Assembly: GCA_018881555.1 (NCBI GenBank)
Contig: JACAXG010000106.1
Span: forward strand, 124,001 to 188,000
Direction: 5' to 3'
Length of the DNA: 64,000 nucleotides
From: Amblyornis subalaris
Taxonomy: Eukaryota; Chordata; Aves; Passeriformes; Ptilonorhynchidae
Position numbers and translations under genes: made by a program. Of this stretch, positions 27,201 through 41,057 are shown piece by piece. The first letter of the stretch is position 1, and every line of letters begins with the position of its first letter. Under the pieces are notes generated by a model, which was given only the letters and a program-made list of their open reading frames with translations, was not told where the DNA came from and did not search any database.

Positions 27201-29434
27201 TTATCCCATTTTCACACGGCAGAAGTTGTCCGTGAATATCATCCTGGTTTAAATACACGAGCCAATTTGCTTTACCCCAAAACAAGATAATAGATGATAT
27301 GAAAAGCTTTATTTTATGCTAGCATATAGATTTAAGAACCCGTTCTGAAGGGCAGTTTTATAGAAATCTATATTACAGAGCACATAAAGAGGTTGATATT
27401 ATTTTATTATTCAGGACAAGAAGAAAGGTGTTCCTTAATCTTGATATATCTGTATTTGATATGACAGGTTAACCTCAATATTAGCATCCAAATTTTTCTT
27501 CCCNGTTTGACTCTAAAATACCCTACCTTACTTTCTGATAGTGAGGTATCCAGGCAGCAGTTGTTTACTTGTGAATAGTACATGGCACATTTATTTTATA
27601 TGAAAGGATTCCTACAAGTGCCTGCTGGGATTTAGACAGGTTTAGTTAGAATAAGGATTTGAGTTTACGTGGAAAAAATGTGTGTAATATGTGGAAGAGT
27701 GACATAGGCTTATTGAGGTCAAATAAAAAGATATGTGCATGTCTGTGTCATATCACATATTTCCATGTATATATGACACATTTCTACTAAAATATCTATC
27801 TGGATTTTAGATGTGCATATTTTTATGTGTAAGTTTATATATGTATATATGAATATATGTGTATATATGCAGAAATAGTCTGATCAACAGACATGTACAG
27901 CTTAATGCTGCTTGTATTTTACTCTCCCTTTCTAATCTCGTATTACTTCCATTTACTTGTCAAATAATTTGCAAAGGGACAAGCTGTATTTTCATAAAAC
28001 TCCACGGATGACTGACTTGTACATTGACTGATGCTGAATACAGCTTGGATAACTTGAGCATCCCTGATTTGTGGTTTAATGTCTCTTAAATGTATAAATG
28101 AACTAAGTAATAGTGATGTGAAGGCCACTAGCTGCAGCAAAGGATTGCCTAATATGAGAAATTGTTTATTAAAGACACTGTGTATTTTCAGGCTGTCCTG
28201 AAATCAATAGCATGTTTAGTCTTTGGGAGGTAGTCACTGGGATCATTCCTAGCAAATGAATTGCCAGTTACTGTTCCCTTCACTGGTAAATTCCAGTGTT
28301 AAAAATATCTGCTATAAGATTTACCTTTTCTTAATTATTGTTTTCTGCAACAGGCTACACTTCTCAGTACCTGTATGCCTTAGAATAAATATTCAACAGA
28401 CAGACAAGTTTAGCACATTAATATTTAAACTCTTATTGGGAAAACACACCATCACAATAGCTTGTAGTGTAATATTATGTACCATTGCTATCTAACTAGA
28501 TAACATTGTTTATCTTAAATTAATTCTGTTGGCTTAATTAATGCTATTACTTTAATCCATTTAGGAATGCAAAAACAACAAGGAAAGCGTGATGGTATCA
28601 GTTAGGACAACAGATACAATATCAATTTCATCTTTCCACAAAATTCCCTGTTGTACAAATGATGCAGTGATTGTCTCAGTCTCTGTTGGGACTAAAGTCA
28701 AAGTTTTTAACTGTGGTTCCGTTGGAAATGGGGTTTGTTTAGCCTGTTTTGTTTGGGTCACCCCTGGCAGCCCTGAACAAATGTGCTCTAATGGCTGCTT
28801 TGAATGTAAAAGTCAGCACGAGCATTTGTCTTCATGTCTGCCATGGAACTTGCTAAATTATCTGGATCTCTCAGAGTCAATACAAATTAAAAATACACAC
28901 AAGGTTGCTTAGAGAGTGATTGCTATTCTAGCAAGTTCATTAGCCTTCTGAGGAATGCTGTTGGCAGGCTTTGTTTAGCACAAGTCCAAAACAAAGTAAA
29001 CCAAAAATGTCAGAAAATGAATTGCAAATCAATTGGCAATATAAATGTGAGAAATAGGATGTAGATGATGAATAATTTAGGGAAATGTATATTGTTCCTC
29101 CAGGAATCTTAACTGCACAAATGGGAACGATGCTAAAGATTACAGCAGAGAAAGGGGAATAACTTGATTAAGCAAATATGGGCCATCCAGCTTTTCCAAA
29201 TACACTGGCAAAACCAGACTCCAGGCGCTATTTAGTTTGTGGAAAAAAAAAAAGAGTTCTTCAGTGAAGCCTTTTTTTTTTCTCCCCCAGCTCTCTACAT
29301 CTATTCATATCAGACAATTTGACTGGATTTGTAACTTTTTTAGCATTTCAGCAGTAAATAATTCTTGCCCTGCAGATGCTTGGTGCAAAAAAACCAAACC
29401 CAAACCAAAAAGAAAAAAAAAGAAAAGAAAAACG
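21236..29434. other. No gene recognised
   Basis: Eight kilobases with no supportable exon or recognised interspersed repeat. It holds the TA-rich simple repeat at 27.8 kb and a moderately CpG-containing segment at 26.93-27.08 kb. Confidence 0.55.
27820..27870. repeat. TA/TG-rich simple repeat
   Basis: Imperfect runs of TATATG and TATATATG units in an AT-rich stretch. Confidence 0.7.
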
Positions 29435-29507
29435 GCAGAGAGGTTGGAACTAGATGATCTTTAAGATCCCTTCCAACCCAAACCATTCTATGAGCCTATG
29501 ATTCTAT
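29435..29507 (+). mobile_element. CR1 3' terminus (about 70 bp)
   Basis: Only the last bases of a CR1 are present: GGTTGGAACTAGATGATCTT, then CCCTTCCAACCCAAACCATT, then a CTATGATTCTATTT tail. It directly follows an A-rich tract (29388-29432). Confidence 0.88.
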
Positions 29508-29914
29508 TTCCTTAGCGTTTTCAGTCTGTACTCTGAAAAGAAAAACGCTAAAAATTAATTTTTCATTTTAATTTTATNAGACTAAGTTGAAGACCAAAAA
29601 ATAAATTTAAAGGAGGAAATCGGTCTGCTAAACTGGATAAGAGGCAAATACCTTTCACCCCTTCACTAGGAAAGGGAGGATGGCACTATGCAGTCAGCTT
29701 CAGGTGCAGTCACCCAGAGCATCCCTTGTCAGCTGCTGCTGAAGGAAGGGAAGAGGCAGCTCCTCTCCAATTTAATCCAGGCTTTTTGACAAATTTTACG
29801 TGCCACTACTACTGTATTGTTCCCTTTATTTGGAGATTCATAACAGAAAGAGAGCAAAGCATGGGTTTTAACTCCCATAGCAAAACACAGTGGTAAATCC
29901 AGTGGGGAGGAGAG

Positions 29915-30140
29915 AAGGTTGCAGATGACACAGGCGAGGCTGATGTGCTCAGNGCCTTTTCTTCACTCTTCACAGAAAGGTTAAATGTGACAAAAGGTTT
30001 GACATGATCAGAATTAGCAAGGGAACANGAATGCAAGGGAGAATAAGGGAAGGAACTGAGTATTTAGATTCAGAAAAGTTAGGTTTAAGGTCTGTTTACA
30101 AGGTTAAATGGCTGGGCAATAAACCGGGATTTGAATTTAT
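29915..30140 (+). mobile_element. Ancient CR1 ORF2 fragment
   Basis: The segment runs from GATGACACAGGCGAGGCTGA through AAAGGTTAAATGTGACAAAA to a region encoding a GREGTEYLDSEKL-like string. It follows the layout of the amniote CR1 endonuclease/RT linker region as I remember it. It is heavily decayed with stops and an N, so assigned with caution. Confidence 0.5.
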
Positions 30141-30714
30141 GGCANGCTATCTACTGTGCATTAACTCCCCATATGGAACATCTTGGCAAATAAGAGGGTC
30201 TTTACATGAAGCAGCTTTTCCAGGTCAAGAGATCCTCATANAGTTACCCCAGCATATTTAAAGGTTCTGTTTCTAAACCAGCAGTGATTAGGTTTGAGAA
30301 CTCCCAAATCATATAAATAGTCCCAATAAGCATAGTGCATGTCTTTAGATGAGAAAAAAGAAGGAAAAGCAAGNGAATAACAGCCAAAGATTCAGACTAA
30401 GTTGGTATCTGGAGAGATGCTAACATAAATTATTAAACAATCAATTTATAAGCTCCTCAAGCTTAGCAAGCAGTCACTCTGTCCACAAAGAACAGATGTT
30501 TTTCACTTTAGGGAGACTTCTAGTATGACTCAGACAGTCATGCCAGTAAGTATGATTCATAATAAATTGGTAAGGAGCAAGGCCTGTTTGAGAAAGCATT
30601 ATCAAGGAATAATTTTATCAATAGTTTGTAAGTCCTGATTTTTCTACTATTCACCACTTTCATTAATGTCTCAGGCAATGAGATATCACATTTTTGAACA
30701 ATGTCACACTTGGA

Positions 30715-31260
30715 GGGAGTGAAAGCAGGTTTAGGATTAAAAATCTTTTTGATAAATGGATGAAACAGCTTGAAATCCATAAGACAAAATTTAGTAAAGA
30801 CAATAAAGATGGTGCTTTCAGAGGAAAAGTCAACTACACCAATGCCAAATGGGAAATAAGTGATACGGTGTCAGGACTGTGGGAGAGATGGGGCTTTTTG
30901 CAGGGCTGTCCCAGGAAAATGTAAATATATTGCTGTAAATGTATTAATTAGAGACAGGAGCCACACAGGGAGGCAGTTGCTGGGGGCTGGAGCTCAGGCA
31001 CAGCACACCAGGAAAGACATGGGGAAACTGGAGTTTAGACAAGCAACAGAGGAAAGGGTTTGCCGCTGGGTTGGTTTAGCTTAGGAAAAGGGAATAAAAT
31101 CAGGAGGCAGGGAATCCAGTTTTCTTCAGACATTGAAATGTTGCTGCTTAGAGATCTGAGCCAACTTCTCCCTGTGCCCACTGAAGTTGCCCCATTTTAC
31201 TCGCAGCAGACTGGGTTTNTATTCAGTGTTAGGAAAGTCAAAACTGTACTCTAATAATGT
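30715..31260 (+). mobile_element. Ancient CR1 ORF2 fragment, C-terminal RT part
   Basis: An open stretch encodes FDKWMKQLEIHKTKFSKDNK and then NAKWEISDT. This recalls the C-terminal CR1 reverse-transcriptase region where a lowly conserved 'W...F...KCKVLH' motif precedes the 3' end. It lies about 600 bp downstream of the piece at 29.9 kb in the same orientation, so both may come from one old insertion. Confidence 0.45.
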
Positions 31261-32954
31261 GGTTAAATACTTGAACAATTACTTGGATAAATTGGGAGAT
31301 TTCCGTGACTGACAGGCTTGGAGAAGAAGTTAATTAAAGCCTATACAGGTTGTTCACTTACAACCCAATCCAGTCTGATAAATAAACTCTTGGAAGGTCT
31401 CCCATCCCAACTTTTTTAAAGAAATATGGGTATGTGTTCTATTTACTATAATTCATGCTAGTAAGTTAGCTTTTTATTTCAATATCTCTCATAATTTTGG
31501 TTTTTTGGAGGAGTAGCTCATTTGCTTTCATATAACATAAGCCATGTAATTGATATTAGACACCATGAAATCCATAATTTTAATTACTAACTGATTTTAG
31601 CTTTCAGCAAGGCTCATGGATTGCAGGAAACCTGTAAAGTCCCTTTTATTCAGAACACTTCCTTCTTCACATCAAAGCAATGCATGTCCATATCAGTGTG
31701 GCCAATCAGTATTTCTNCAGAATAAGTCCTGAAACTGAAGAGTGCTTCAAACAGTCTTAAAAACCNGGAGATGAATCATTGCTAGAGAGACACGAGTGTG
31801 TGTACCTGTCATTGGTGACTTGGCATTTTGGACATACATAATTTGAAAAGTCTTTTTTTACTTTCTTTTTCTGTCAGGACTGATTTAAAGTGTAATAGCT
31901 TATTCATGTGAAAAAGGAAGCCTGATTTTTTTTTTAAATTTCNTATTTTCTGTTAAGTGCAACAGACTTCCACTTCATTTGTGAGATGGCAGATATCATA
32001 CTTTGCACATTCACAACTAGAATAATGCTCTAAAGCAATCCTGGTTATCCTGGTCTGATGGATCCAAAAGGGCAATTCTTGACCTACCAAGGGAAGTCTC
32101 CTGAGTGTAAGCACCTGCAGAGAATAATTCCAGTTTATCTTGTCATATCCCTGCTTCCATTTAGACTTCTTCTGTTAATTACTTGAGAAAATGTGCACCT
32201 TACTTTCCTAGGCTACAGACAACCTGTTTAATAGATTTTTTTATATATAGAAAATTACAACACTTACTCATCTTATCTACATCAGCTGATTTCAGTATTG
32301 ATGTAGGAGCTGTAGTTTAGTATGAGAATGTACATGTTAAAAAAATCTATACAGAACTTTAATTGTGATATTAAAATCTAATTATCATTAACAAAATTAA
32401 GTGACTACCTGAATAGATTTTCATGCTTTCTCTTAATCTGTTATGTAATTGAAGGGAGAATACATTGATTTTTGCCCTTAGCCTTTCAGTACAGGTAAAT
32501 GACAGGGCAACCTCCTGTTTTGAGTGATGATGACTGGGCCAGCCAGGGCATGTGACTGGAATAGTGTTTGTGTTATGGGAAGTGACTGTGGCTTAAAAAA
32601 CCCCAAACTGTTTTTTCTTGGTGGTGCAGGGGCTGAACTGGGCTCAAAGACCTACACTGGTGTGATGGTCGGGTCACGCCCAGCTGCCAGATATGCTATA
32701 ACCTTGCAAACCGTTCAGGTAGTCAGACTTGTCTTTTTGAGTGTAAGGAAAAAAAAGGAAAAAAGTTATTTAGAACTTGGGTACAGGGCTAGTTTGCGGC
32801 TGAGTAGTCATTANATTTCCTTGAAAATATACTATAACCTTATTTACATCTTCTGCAAGGTTAACAAGACTTNAATCCATTTACCTGTAAACAATTTCAG
32901 TTACATTTTGTTATTTTTGTCATTACCGTAAGAATCAGTGGGTTTGGGCCTTAC
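31261..32954. other. Probable VWDE last intron, left of EGF exon 7
   Basis: Starts with the donor gtaagg of the last EGF exon, read on the minus strand. The phase-0 terminal exon that should accept it was not located here or further left with confidence. Confidence 0.55.
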
Positions 32955-33052
32955 CTTCTTTTCACATGCTGGACCAGTGTAGCCACCTCTGCAGGCACAG
33001 ACGTTTGGCCTGATGCATCTGCTTCCAAACAGACAGTTTTGCTCACAAAGTG
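32955..33052 (-). CDS. VWDE: VWDE EGF-like domain exon 7 of 7 (98 nt, phase 1 to 0)
   Basis: The acceptor is tccatttgtag and the donor AAG|gtaagg. At 98 nt it departs from the 96-nt rule: it enters in phase 1 and ends in phase 0 after GPACEKK. The peptide is [20 protein letters not shown] and [12 protein letters not shown], with cysteine spacing 3-5-5-1-8. The usual NGG turn is degraded to FGS, and the C5-C6 loop again fits the EOGT consensus. The phase change and the CEKK ending match my memory of the human protein, where only a few residues follow. The next exon therefore probably codes a short tail plus stop. That exon must start in phase 0 and lie further left. Confidence 0.9.
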
Positions 33053-35954
33053 CTACAAATGGAAGATAAAGTTTTTAGAAATACACTTATTCTAAGTCTT
33101 GTAATTTGGAAGTGAATATTTAGATATATTGAAAAGTAAAGATGGTTTGTCATAGGCTTCTTATGCCTCTGTGTCTCTCATGTTTACAATTTTTGGTTTT
33201 TCCTTTTTTCCTAATGATGGGGAAAGAGAAGACTGTGACAAAATAATCACCTTGGCTCTGCTGGAANTGAATCAGTACAAGGCCTTATTTTGAAAGCCAG
33301 GATACTTTCTGGGCNTTGATGGTTGGGCAAGATTTGTGCCAAAATTGATTTTCTTTTGTTCCAATTGAAATAAACAGCAGCTGTTAAAAGAGCTGACCTG
33401 GAGCTGAGATGAAAGGATATGTTAAATATGTACTCCCAAAGGTGATGCTATCACAATAAATAAATAAATGGGAGAATTTGGTGACCTGCACACTTTACAC
33501 CTCTGGAAACAAAAAAGAACATGTGATTTCATGTTCATAGAGAATCGGTAATGAGCTACTTATCCCAAGGCAGAAGAAATCAGAAAAATGTTTTTCTCTT
33601 ATCTAGAGTGCAGTGCATTTATAAAGGCCCATCAATTTGAAGATATTCTGTTAATAAAAGAGTCGCTGTTCTATTTCTTTTTAAGAGAGAAAAAAGCAAT
33701 TAGTCAAATTTCAGCCAGTTTTTCATCCTCATTAGTAATTTCTATTGTTATGACATTGTTTTGGCATAAAGGAAAAAGAACAGCCAATTCATAGGGCACC
33801 AACTCAAGAAGAACACACATGTCACAGTATTTTAATTAGATCTCATGAGTTAAACCTTCTATAAATGTTGCCAGAATATTATATCCTAGTTACAGGCAGT
33901 CAAAATAAATGCCTTCAAAACTGGTCAGATGTGACTCAACAAGTGGCTTATATTTTCTTGTGTGGCAGAGGCGTACAGGAAGCTGCCAACCATGCACCAT
34001 TAAGACAGAGCTGAAAATCAAGTGGATGGATGTCTGTGATCCATCTCCTTCACCNTGGAGCAAAATGCTCCATCAGATTTGAAGGAATTTGCTGTATTCC
34101 TATGAGGATATTTTTTTTACAGAAAATCAAGTTCACAGATTCCGGGGCTGAAGGATCGAATTCCACAATTTTGGTTTGTTGAACTTAGGTTCTGATTTTG
34201 ACACAGATTGATATTCATGGAAAGCCTTTATGTTGAGTTCTGAGATGGAGATCGAGCCAGGTCAGTGAAATTTCTTTAGGAAACACATTGTGGGATCCTA
34301 AGCCTTCCAAAAGTGATTCTCAGAGCTATAATAATTGTTATAATGACCTTGGAAGCCCAGTGCCATCATGTTTCACCTGGAATTTGTAATGAGTTTGTTC
34401 TCTCAGGATGTCACGGCAGCTAACACGCAGTGAGGAGGCCGAGATTTTGCCAGAGTAGGGAGTATTAAAATCTGAATATCTATAACAGAATTCATAGCTA
34501 TAGGGCAGAGGAGCAAAGAACCAGACCTAATGCCACTCTACACATCTTAGAGGAAAGGNTGTAACCAAACACTGTTCTCACAAATAGTCAGGTAGTGAGG
34601 GCTCCTGCTGTGTCAAAGCCACTGAGCCATACCATGTCCAGAACCAGAACTCACAGATCTGCACGTGCTGCTGACCTTCAGGAGCTCCTTTTGGAAAAGC
34701 CAGCTGTGTCAGGGGCTGTTTGCTGTGGGACTCCAGTGACCTGGAGCTAGGAACTTGCCTTCCTGCTGTATGAGCTTGTTGATATATTCCTGCCGTTTTG
34801 AAAAGGTAAAAGTGCTGTTTTCTTGAAACAAATTTTAAGAAGCAAACTTGGTTTTGTTACGAGTCTGTTGCAAAATACTCCTTAAGATCCCAAACTGTCA
34901 ACTGCAAACTGCCGAATTTCTCCTTCCTCTGACAGGGCAGGGGGCAAGTTTGAATTCTGGGTGTGGATGGGGCAGAGGAGGAATGAAATCACACTCAAGC
35001 TGGAATAGAGTTTATCATCTGCTGACTGCTACTCCAGCTCCTCCATGAACCTTGAAAGGACAGATTTATAATTGGAAAAATCTAAGAGTTTCATTCACTG
35101 GAACAAAAACATTTCCCAACAGCGATTGCATTGTCAGCAGAAGAGTCTCCTTGTGCCCAAGCAAGTTTTGTTCCACTGTATGGTAAGCAGAAAGGGAGAG
35201 AACTGTGTAGGATAATATTATTAAAGAAAGAACTGTGTATATTTCTATTATTTGTTTGATATGAACTTGGGCTGGGGAGAAATGGAAGCTGATTTTCCTC
35301 TCAGCTTGGTGGTGGATAAAATAGGAACAGGTAATGCAAAGAGCGATGGATTTTTCTTCACACCCCTATAGCATCTCGGGGTGTTCTGGTACACATAGGC
35401 ATTAGATAAGGTACTAGGCTTTTTTTTTTTCTGTCTGTGGTTTCCCTGATTCTCAGTGGGTGCAAACAAATGAAAAAGAGAGAAAATATTTCCTCCTTTC
35501 TTTTATCCTTTTCTTCCTGTCTGTCTTTCCCTGCTCACCCTCTGCTTCTTCCTGTAGTGCTCAGAAAAACAAGAGCTCAGTTAGGAAAAAAGTTAAAAAC
35601 ATTTTGGAGGAAAATTGGAATCGACATCACAGAGGATAATAACATAGCTGAAGTTCAAATGAATATTTCATAAATGTATTTACAAGGGATGCTAAGCCAC
35701 TAAACACTAAAAANGACACCAGCTATGTATGCATTATCCTGTACACATTCAGCAAAGTCATTTAACAAGCTAAGCTTATGTTAAAATTATAATCAATAAA
35801 TGCCAATTACAGAAAGAATTTTATCCCTGCATGCTAAAAGAACAGAGCTGTAATTTGCATGCAAACAACATTCTTTGCAAAAGTATTTGCTTTTTTTAAG
35901 GCTTGGAAGGGTTACATNGGAAAGCTAGAAGAAATCCTGCTTGAGATGTTGTTC

Positions 35955-36125
35955 AAGGCAGAGAGAGAGAACGGGGGAGAATATTGAGGAAATTATAAGG
36001 CCATAAGCTTGACACTTATAACATGCAAATAAAGAGAAGTTATTCTGAAGGGCAATGAGGAGCCAGTATGGGTTCAATAATATTAGAACAGACGACAGCA
36101 GCATGAATTTTAATGATGAACATCC
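35955..36125 (+). mobile_element. Ancient CR1 ORF2 fragment in VWDE intron
   Basis: GGCCATAAGCTTGACACTTA followed by AATGAGGAGCCAGTATGGGT parallels the CR1 RT segment 'AGGCC..TAAGCCTGACATC...AGCCAGCATGGGTTC'. Diverged and short. Antisense to VWDE. Confidence 0.5.
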
Positions 36126-37789
36126 TTCACAACTATAACCTTCTTATACTTTATAATTAATTGTTAGAATTATACCTTGATCCTGCATTCAGAGCCTTAA
36201 ACAACAGACTTGTACCCCTGGCCAGAAGCCTCCTGACTTTCCTGGGTTGTGTTTTGGGTATATCTGTCAGGGTGATCACATTCTACTGCCAAGTGTTCAC
36301 TTCTTTGGTCTAATGTTTTTTTCTAGCTCGAGAAAAAGAGAGCTGTGAGTTACCACCACGGGAAGCAANGGGAAGCCACAGGCATGGAGCTGTAGATTGG
36401 GTATCTAATATGGAATAGGAAGGAAATTACTGATGGGAAAACATGGTGACCCTGGGATACTGTTTCTTTCTTTTCAGAGAGGAAAGNTTTTGGATATTTT
36501 TTGAAAGCTAAAAATAGAGTCAGACAGAAAAAGCTTCTAATGGAAGAACCCTAATCTTAAAGGCTGCTCTTTTCTATAGATGAGACANGTTGAATATTTC
36601 AAATTACTTTTTTTAACCTGTTCTTCCCAAAGGTTATTTCCCTACATTTGCAGTACAGTCTGAAAATTGACCATTATTCCTTAAACTGTGCCCCTCAAAG
36701 TCATAGGTATTTATCAAGGATAACGTGTGTATTCCACCGTACACCTTATTTGTTGGGACAAATGACCTATCGTATCGATTCCCTTTCAGGAGCCATCCTG
36801 TTCAGTTACAGATGAGTGGGGAAGAAAACCACTCTTTTGACTGACCTCTTTATTTACAGTCTGATAAAGGAGGACTATTGTGTTTTATCCATTATCAATG
36901 TCTACTAAAAGTCTCTTTTGCTCTTGCCAAGTTCTTTAGCTGCAGCCAGAGACCGGTGAAACTGTAAATAAACTTTCCTGCCCAGATGTTTCTGGAATGT
37001 CATTGTGAGCGTGACCAATTGTGGTGTTAAGAAATCATAATTCACTGCATGACATGGACATGCAATTTCATTGTGCATCATTGCAAAAGGGGCAGAGGTT
37101 TTGCTTGTTTGATTGCATCTCCTGAAAGTAGCAGACCTCTNCCAAATTAGATATAAGCTCCTTAACTTATAGTGGACGCCTGTGATACTACATCCCATTC
37201 TAGCTCTCTGAGGCATTTTCAAAATATTTTAGACATAAAATTATTCTGACTTAGACATAGCCAATCTTCATTGCAGTAGGATGCAAAGTCTGTTCTAGGA
37301 TACTGTCAATGGGTTTGTCTGATGAGAGGGTGAAGCATTTTTGGCTATTACTTGTGATAGAGATCTATGTCCTTTGTTCCTGGTGAGAGGTGACAAGAAA
37401 ATCTGAGACATCAGTATTTGTAATTGTAAATATTTAAATTATTAGAGAGCTAAAAGTAGAGAAGGTCATGTTTTGCTTCTTCTGGTCTTCTCTTCAGAAG
37501 ACTGAAGAGAAAAAATGTTTAGAGAAGATTTATTGTGGCAGCTGCTGCCTCCAAACATCATCTTGAACTATCCATGTAGGCTGAAAACAAAGAATGAAGN
37601 TGGGATTATCGAGACTTCTGCTACCCTTGAAAGAGCCTCAGAGAAACAATCCAGCCCTAGTGGATTCTGGATAGCAGAGAAGGTGATTACTGAAAAAACA
37701 TATCCTCTGGGTTGTCACTTGTGAGTGAATGGAATATTTTCATTATGAAATGGAAACAATCGAGATTAACAAAATGGAAACCATTCAGA

Positions 37790-37925
37790 TTAATCATATA
37801 AAATATAGAATTAATAGATAATATAAATCAATATATTAGCATATCATATAATAAACAATAGTTAATAATTTAATCTAATGTCATAGAATAGATAAATATA
37901 AAATATGAAATAATATTTTAATATA
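37790..37925. repeat. AT-rich low-complexity tract in VWDE intron
   Basis: Nearly pure A/T with recurring ATATAAT, AATAGATA and ATATAAA words. It follows a near-duplicate of about 24 bp (ATGGAAAC-A-TC-GATTAA) at 37748-37796. Confidence 0.75.
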
Positions 37926-39623
37926 ATGAAAAAGATGTGGCTACCACTTTTTTATCTTATAATGTGAATGTTTTGCTCTGTTGTTGAGTTTAATAACCAA
38001 AGTCTGTAGTTAAAGTGGTGCAAATCTAGGTTATATTCAGCCTCGTTGATTCTACAGTGGAGCACAGATTTTGGACATTCACATCCAAGCAAGAAGGGGG
38101 TGCTGAGCTCAGGGAAACCTCAGGAGCTTAAATGTGACAAAGCAGTTTTGCACAGGGGAGNGCAGTGATGAACCAAACGCCTCCTTGCCAGAAGCACACC
38201 GGCTCTGGCACAGCCTGTGGCTTTGGCCACTCTCCGTGTGCTGCTGGGAGATGGGAAAGAGGCCAAAGCCATACAAGAGCAACAAAAAGAGTAACCAGGG
38301 GTTGGTTTCAGCCCTTTGTGCTGATGCAGCCNGAGTGGCTCTGCCAGAACTGAGGAGAAGGTGAGCAAGGGAAGCGCTCAGGAGGCTTTGCGTGTTTAGA
38401 CAGACAAATACATTTGTTCCATTGAGTTCTGGGTTTGAGGGAATAACATCCCACTAAAACATGAAACACGGCTTACTTTCAGGGGTTACACTTCTGTGCA
38501 AAACTTTATATCTAACATCTGTGAGGGTGAAGACTTTCCTGTCCCCCTGCTTCGCCCCTGCCTCACTGTGAATACCCTGGAGCAACATTGTAAGACCTCA
38601 CCATCTGCTCTCTGACAATAGTCTTCTCTCTTTCTCTTTAAAAAACCAGAAATTTGGGGTTGCTGTGGGACCTGGGAGTTTCAACCAGATCCTTTTGGAC
38701 AAAAAAAAAAAAAAAGATTTAACCTCCCACTATGGGAAGAAATAGTAAAACCAGAATGACAGAATGACTAGCAAATGAAGGGATTTGGAGCAAAGTTTCA
38801 AAGGCTAGATAAATCTATAAAAAATTACCTGGCCTTGTGCGCCTGCATAGGACAGCAGAAATTGTTAATGTTAGTAAGCCTTGCTTGCCTTTCACAGGAA
38901 CAAGCACGATTTGTTTATTTATTTTATAAACTGAGTCAAGAATATGCCATCAATAACTTTAAACATTCCCATGTTTGAACTAGAAGACAGCTGGCTCAAA
39001 GAAACAATTACACAGCCATTGGGAGTTAGCTGACAAAAGATTTCCATAAGTAATTATGCTCTGCGAGTGTGAGAGGAAAGGAAGACAAAGGAGATAATGC
39101 CCTTTAAAGGGGATAATGCCTTGATATTTTCCTCATACCCTTTTGCTGTAAAGCTAATAGCAGACACAAACTGAAGTGACCCTGTGTGTAATTGGCAATA
39201 ACAGGTTTCTTCCTATTCCAGGTCTTTCAGTCCCTCCAAGTGCAAATACTTCCAGCCACCTTGGTGGTCAGTCTGAAAATGTAGAATTCACAGGGTCAGG
39301 CTCTAAGGTTGGCAGGAACATAGAATTTCTTTCTGTGCCTAATGCCAGCTGGGTATGTGGAATGGGCTACTCCATTTCCTTTTCTCCTTNACCCCTCTTT
39401 TCTACCTTGTATTTCGAATTATTTAATTTAAAAAAGCACTTATTTTGTCTGACAGGTTGATCTCAGCATCCACGTGAGAAAAAGATGAGTCAGGCCTCTT
39501 TCTTATGTTGAGTCTAGAAATGTCTCTGAAAGTAACAGTTTTACTGGCAGCATAGGGCAGTTCTGACAAATAAGAAGCAGAATTTAGGTGCTAATCTTGT
39601 TATGGCTGACTTTTACACGTATA

Positions 39624-39692
39624 ATAGAATCATGGAATCTTTTAGGTTGGAAAAGACCTTTAAGATGATTGAGTTCAACCACAAACCTAACG
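39624..39692 (-). mobile_element. CR1 3' terminus next to VWDE EGF exon 6
   Basis: On the plus strand, ATAGAATCATGGAATCTTTT, AGGTTGGAAAAGACCTTTAA and GATGATTGAGTTCAACC form a reverse-complemented CR1 3' end about 70 bp long. It ends 64 bp from the exon's donor site. Confidence 0.88.
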
Positions 39693-39756
39693 CAATATAC
39701 ACACAGCAGAAAACCCAGTGTGGTTACAAAGCTGTAGTAATTAGAGGAGCACTTAC

Positions 39757-39852
39757 GGGTCTGGCACAGCATCCCCACCCATCCTCCGGAGCACTCGCAG
39801 GTGTTGGGACCTACACACTCCCCACCATTCAGACATTTCTGCAGGCAAACAG
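39757..39852 (-). CDS. VWDE: VWDE EGF-like domain exon 6 of 7
   Basis: This 96-nt phase 1-1 exon has acceptor acctgttcag and a perfect gtaagt donor. It encodes [20 protein letters not shown] and [11 protein letters not shown], with array-typical cysteine spacing. LQKC followed by NGGEC matches the equivalent human repeat from memory. It lies only 1096 bp from EGF 5. A CR1 3' end (39624-39692) sits 64 bp beyond the donor, in the same transcriptional orientation as the gene. Confidence 0.93.

Positions 39853-41057
<1,205 letters not shown>

Larger units (their letters stand above)
33053..39756 (-). other. VWDE intron between EGF 6 and EGF 7
   Basis: 6704 bp. Contains an old CR1 piece (35955-36125), an AT-rich tract (37790-37925) and a CR1 3' end (39624-39692). 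No further EGF exon was seen. Confidence 0.8.

Noticed and set aside
28561..28912. Opposed open frames on both strands (107 and 66 codons)
   Set aside because: Neither has splice-site support or a recognisable motif, and cysteines do not follow any EGF-like spacing.
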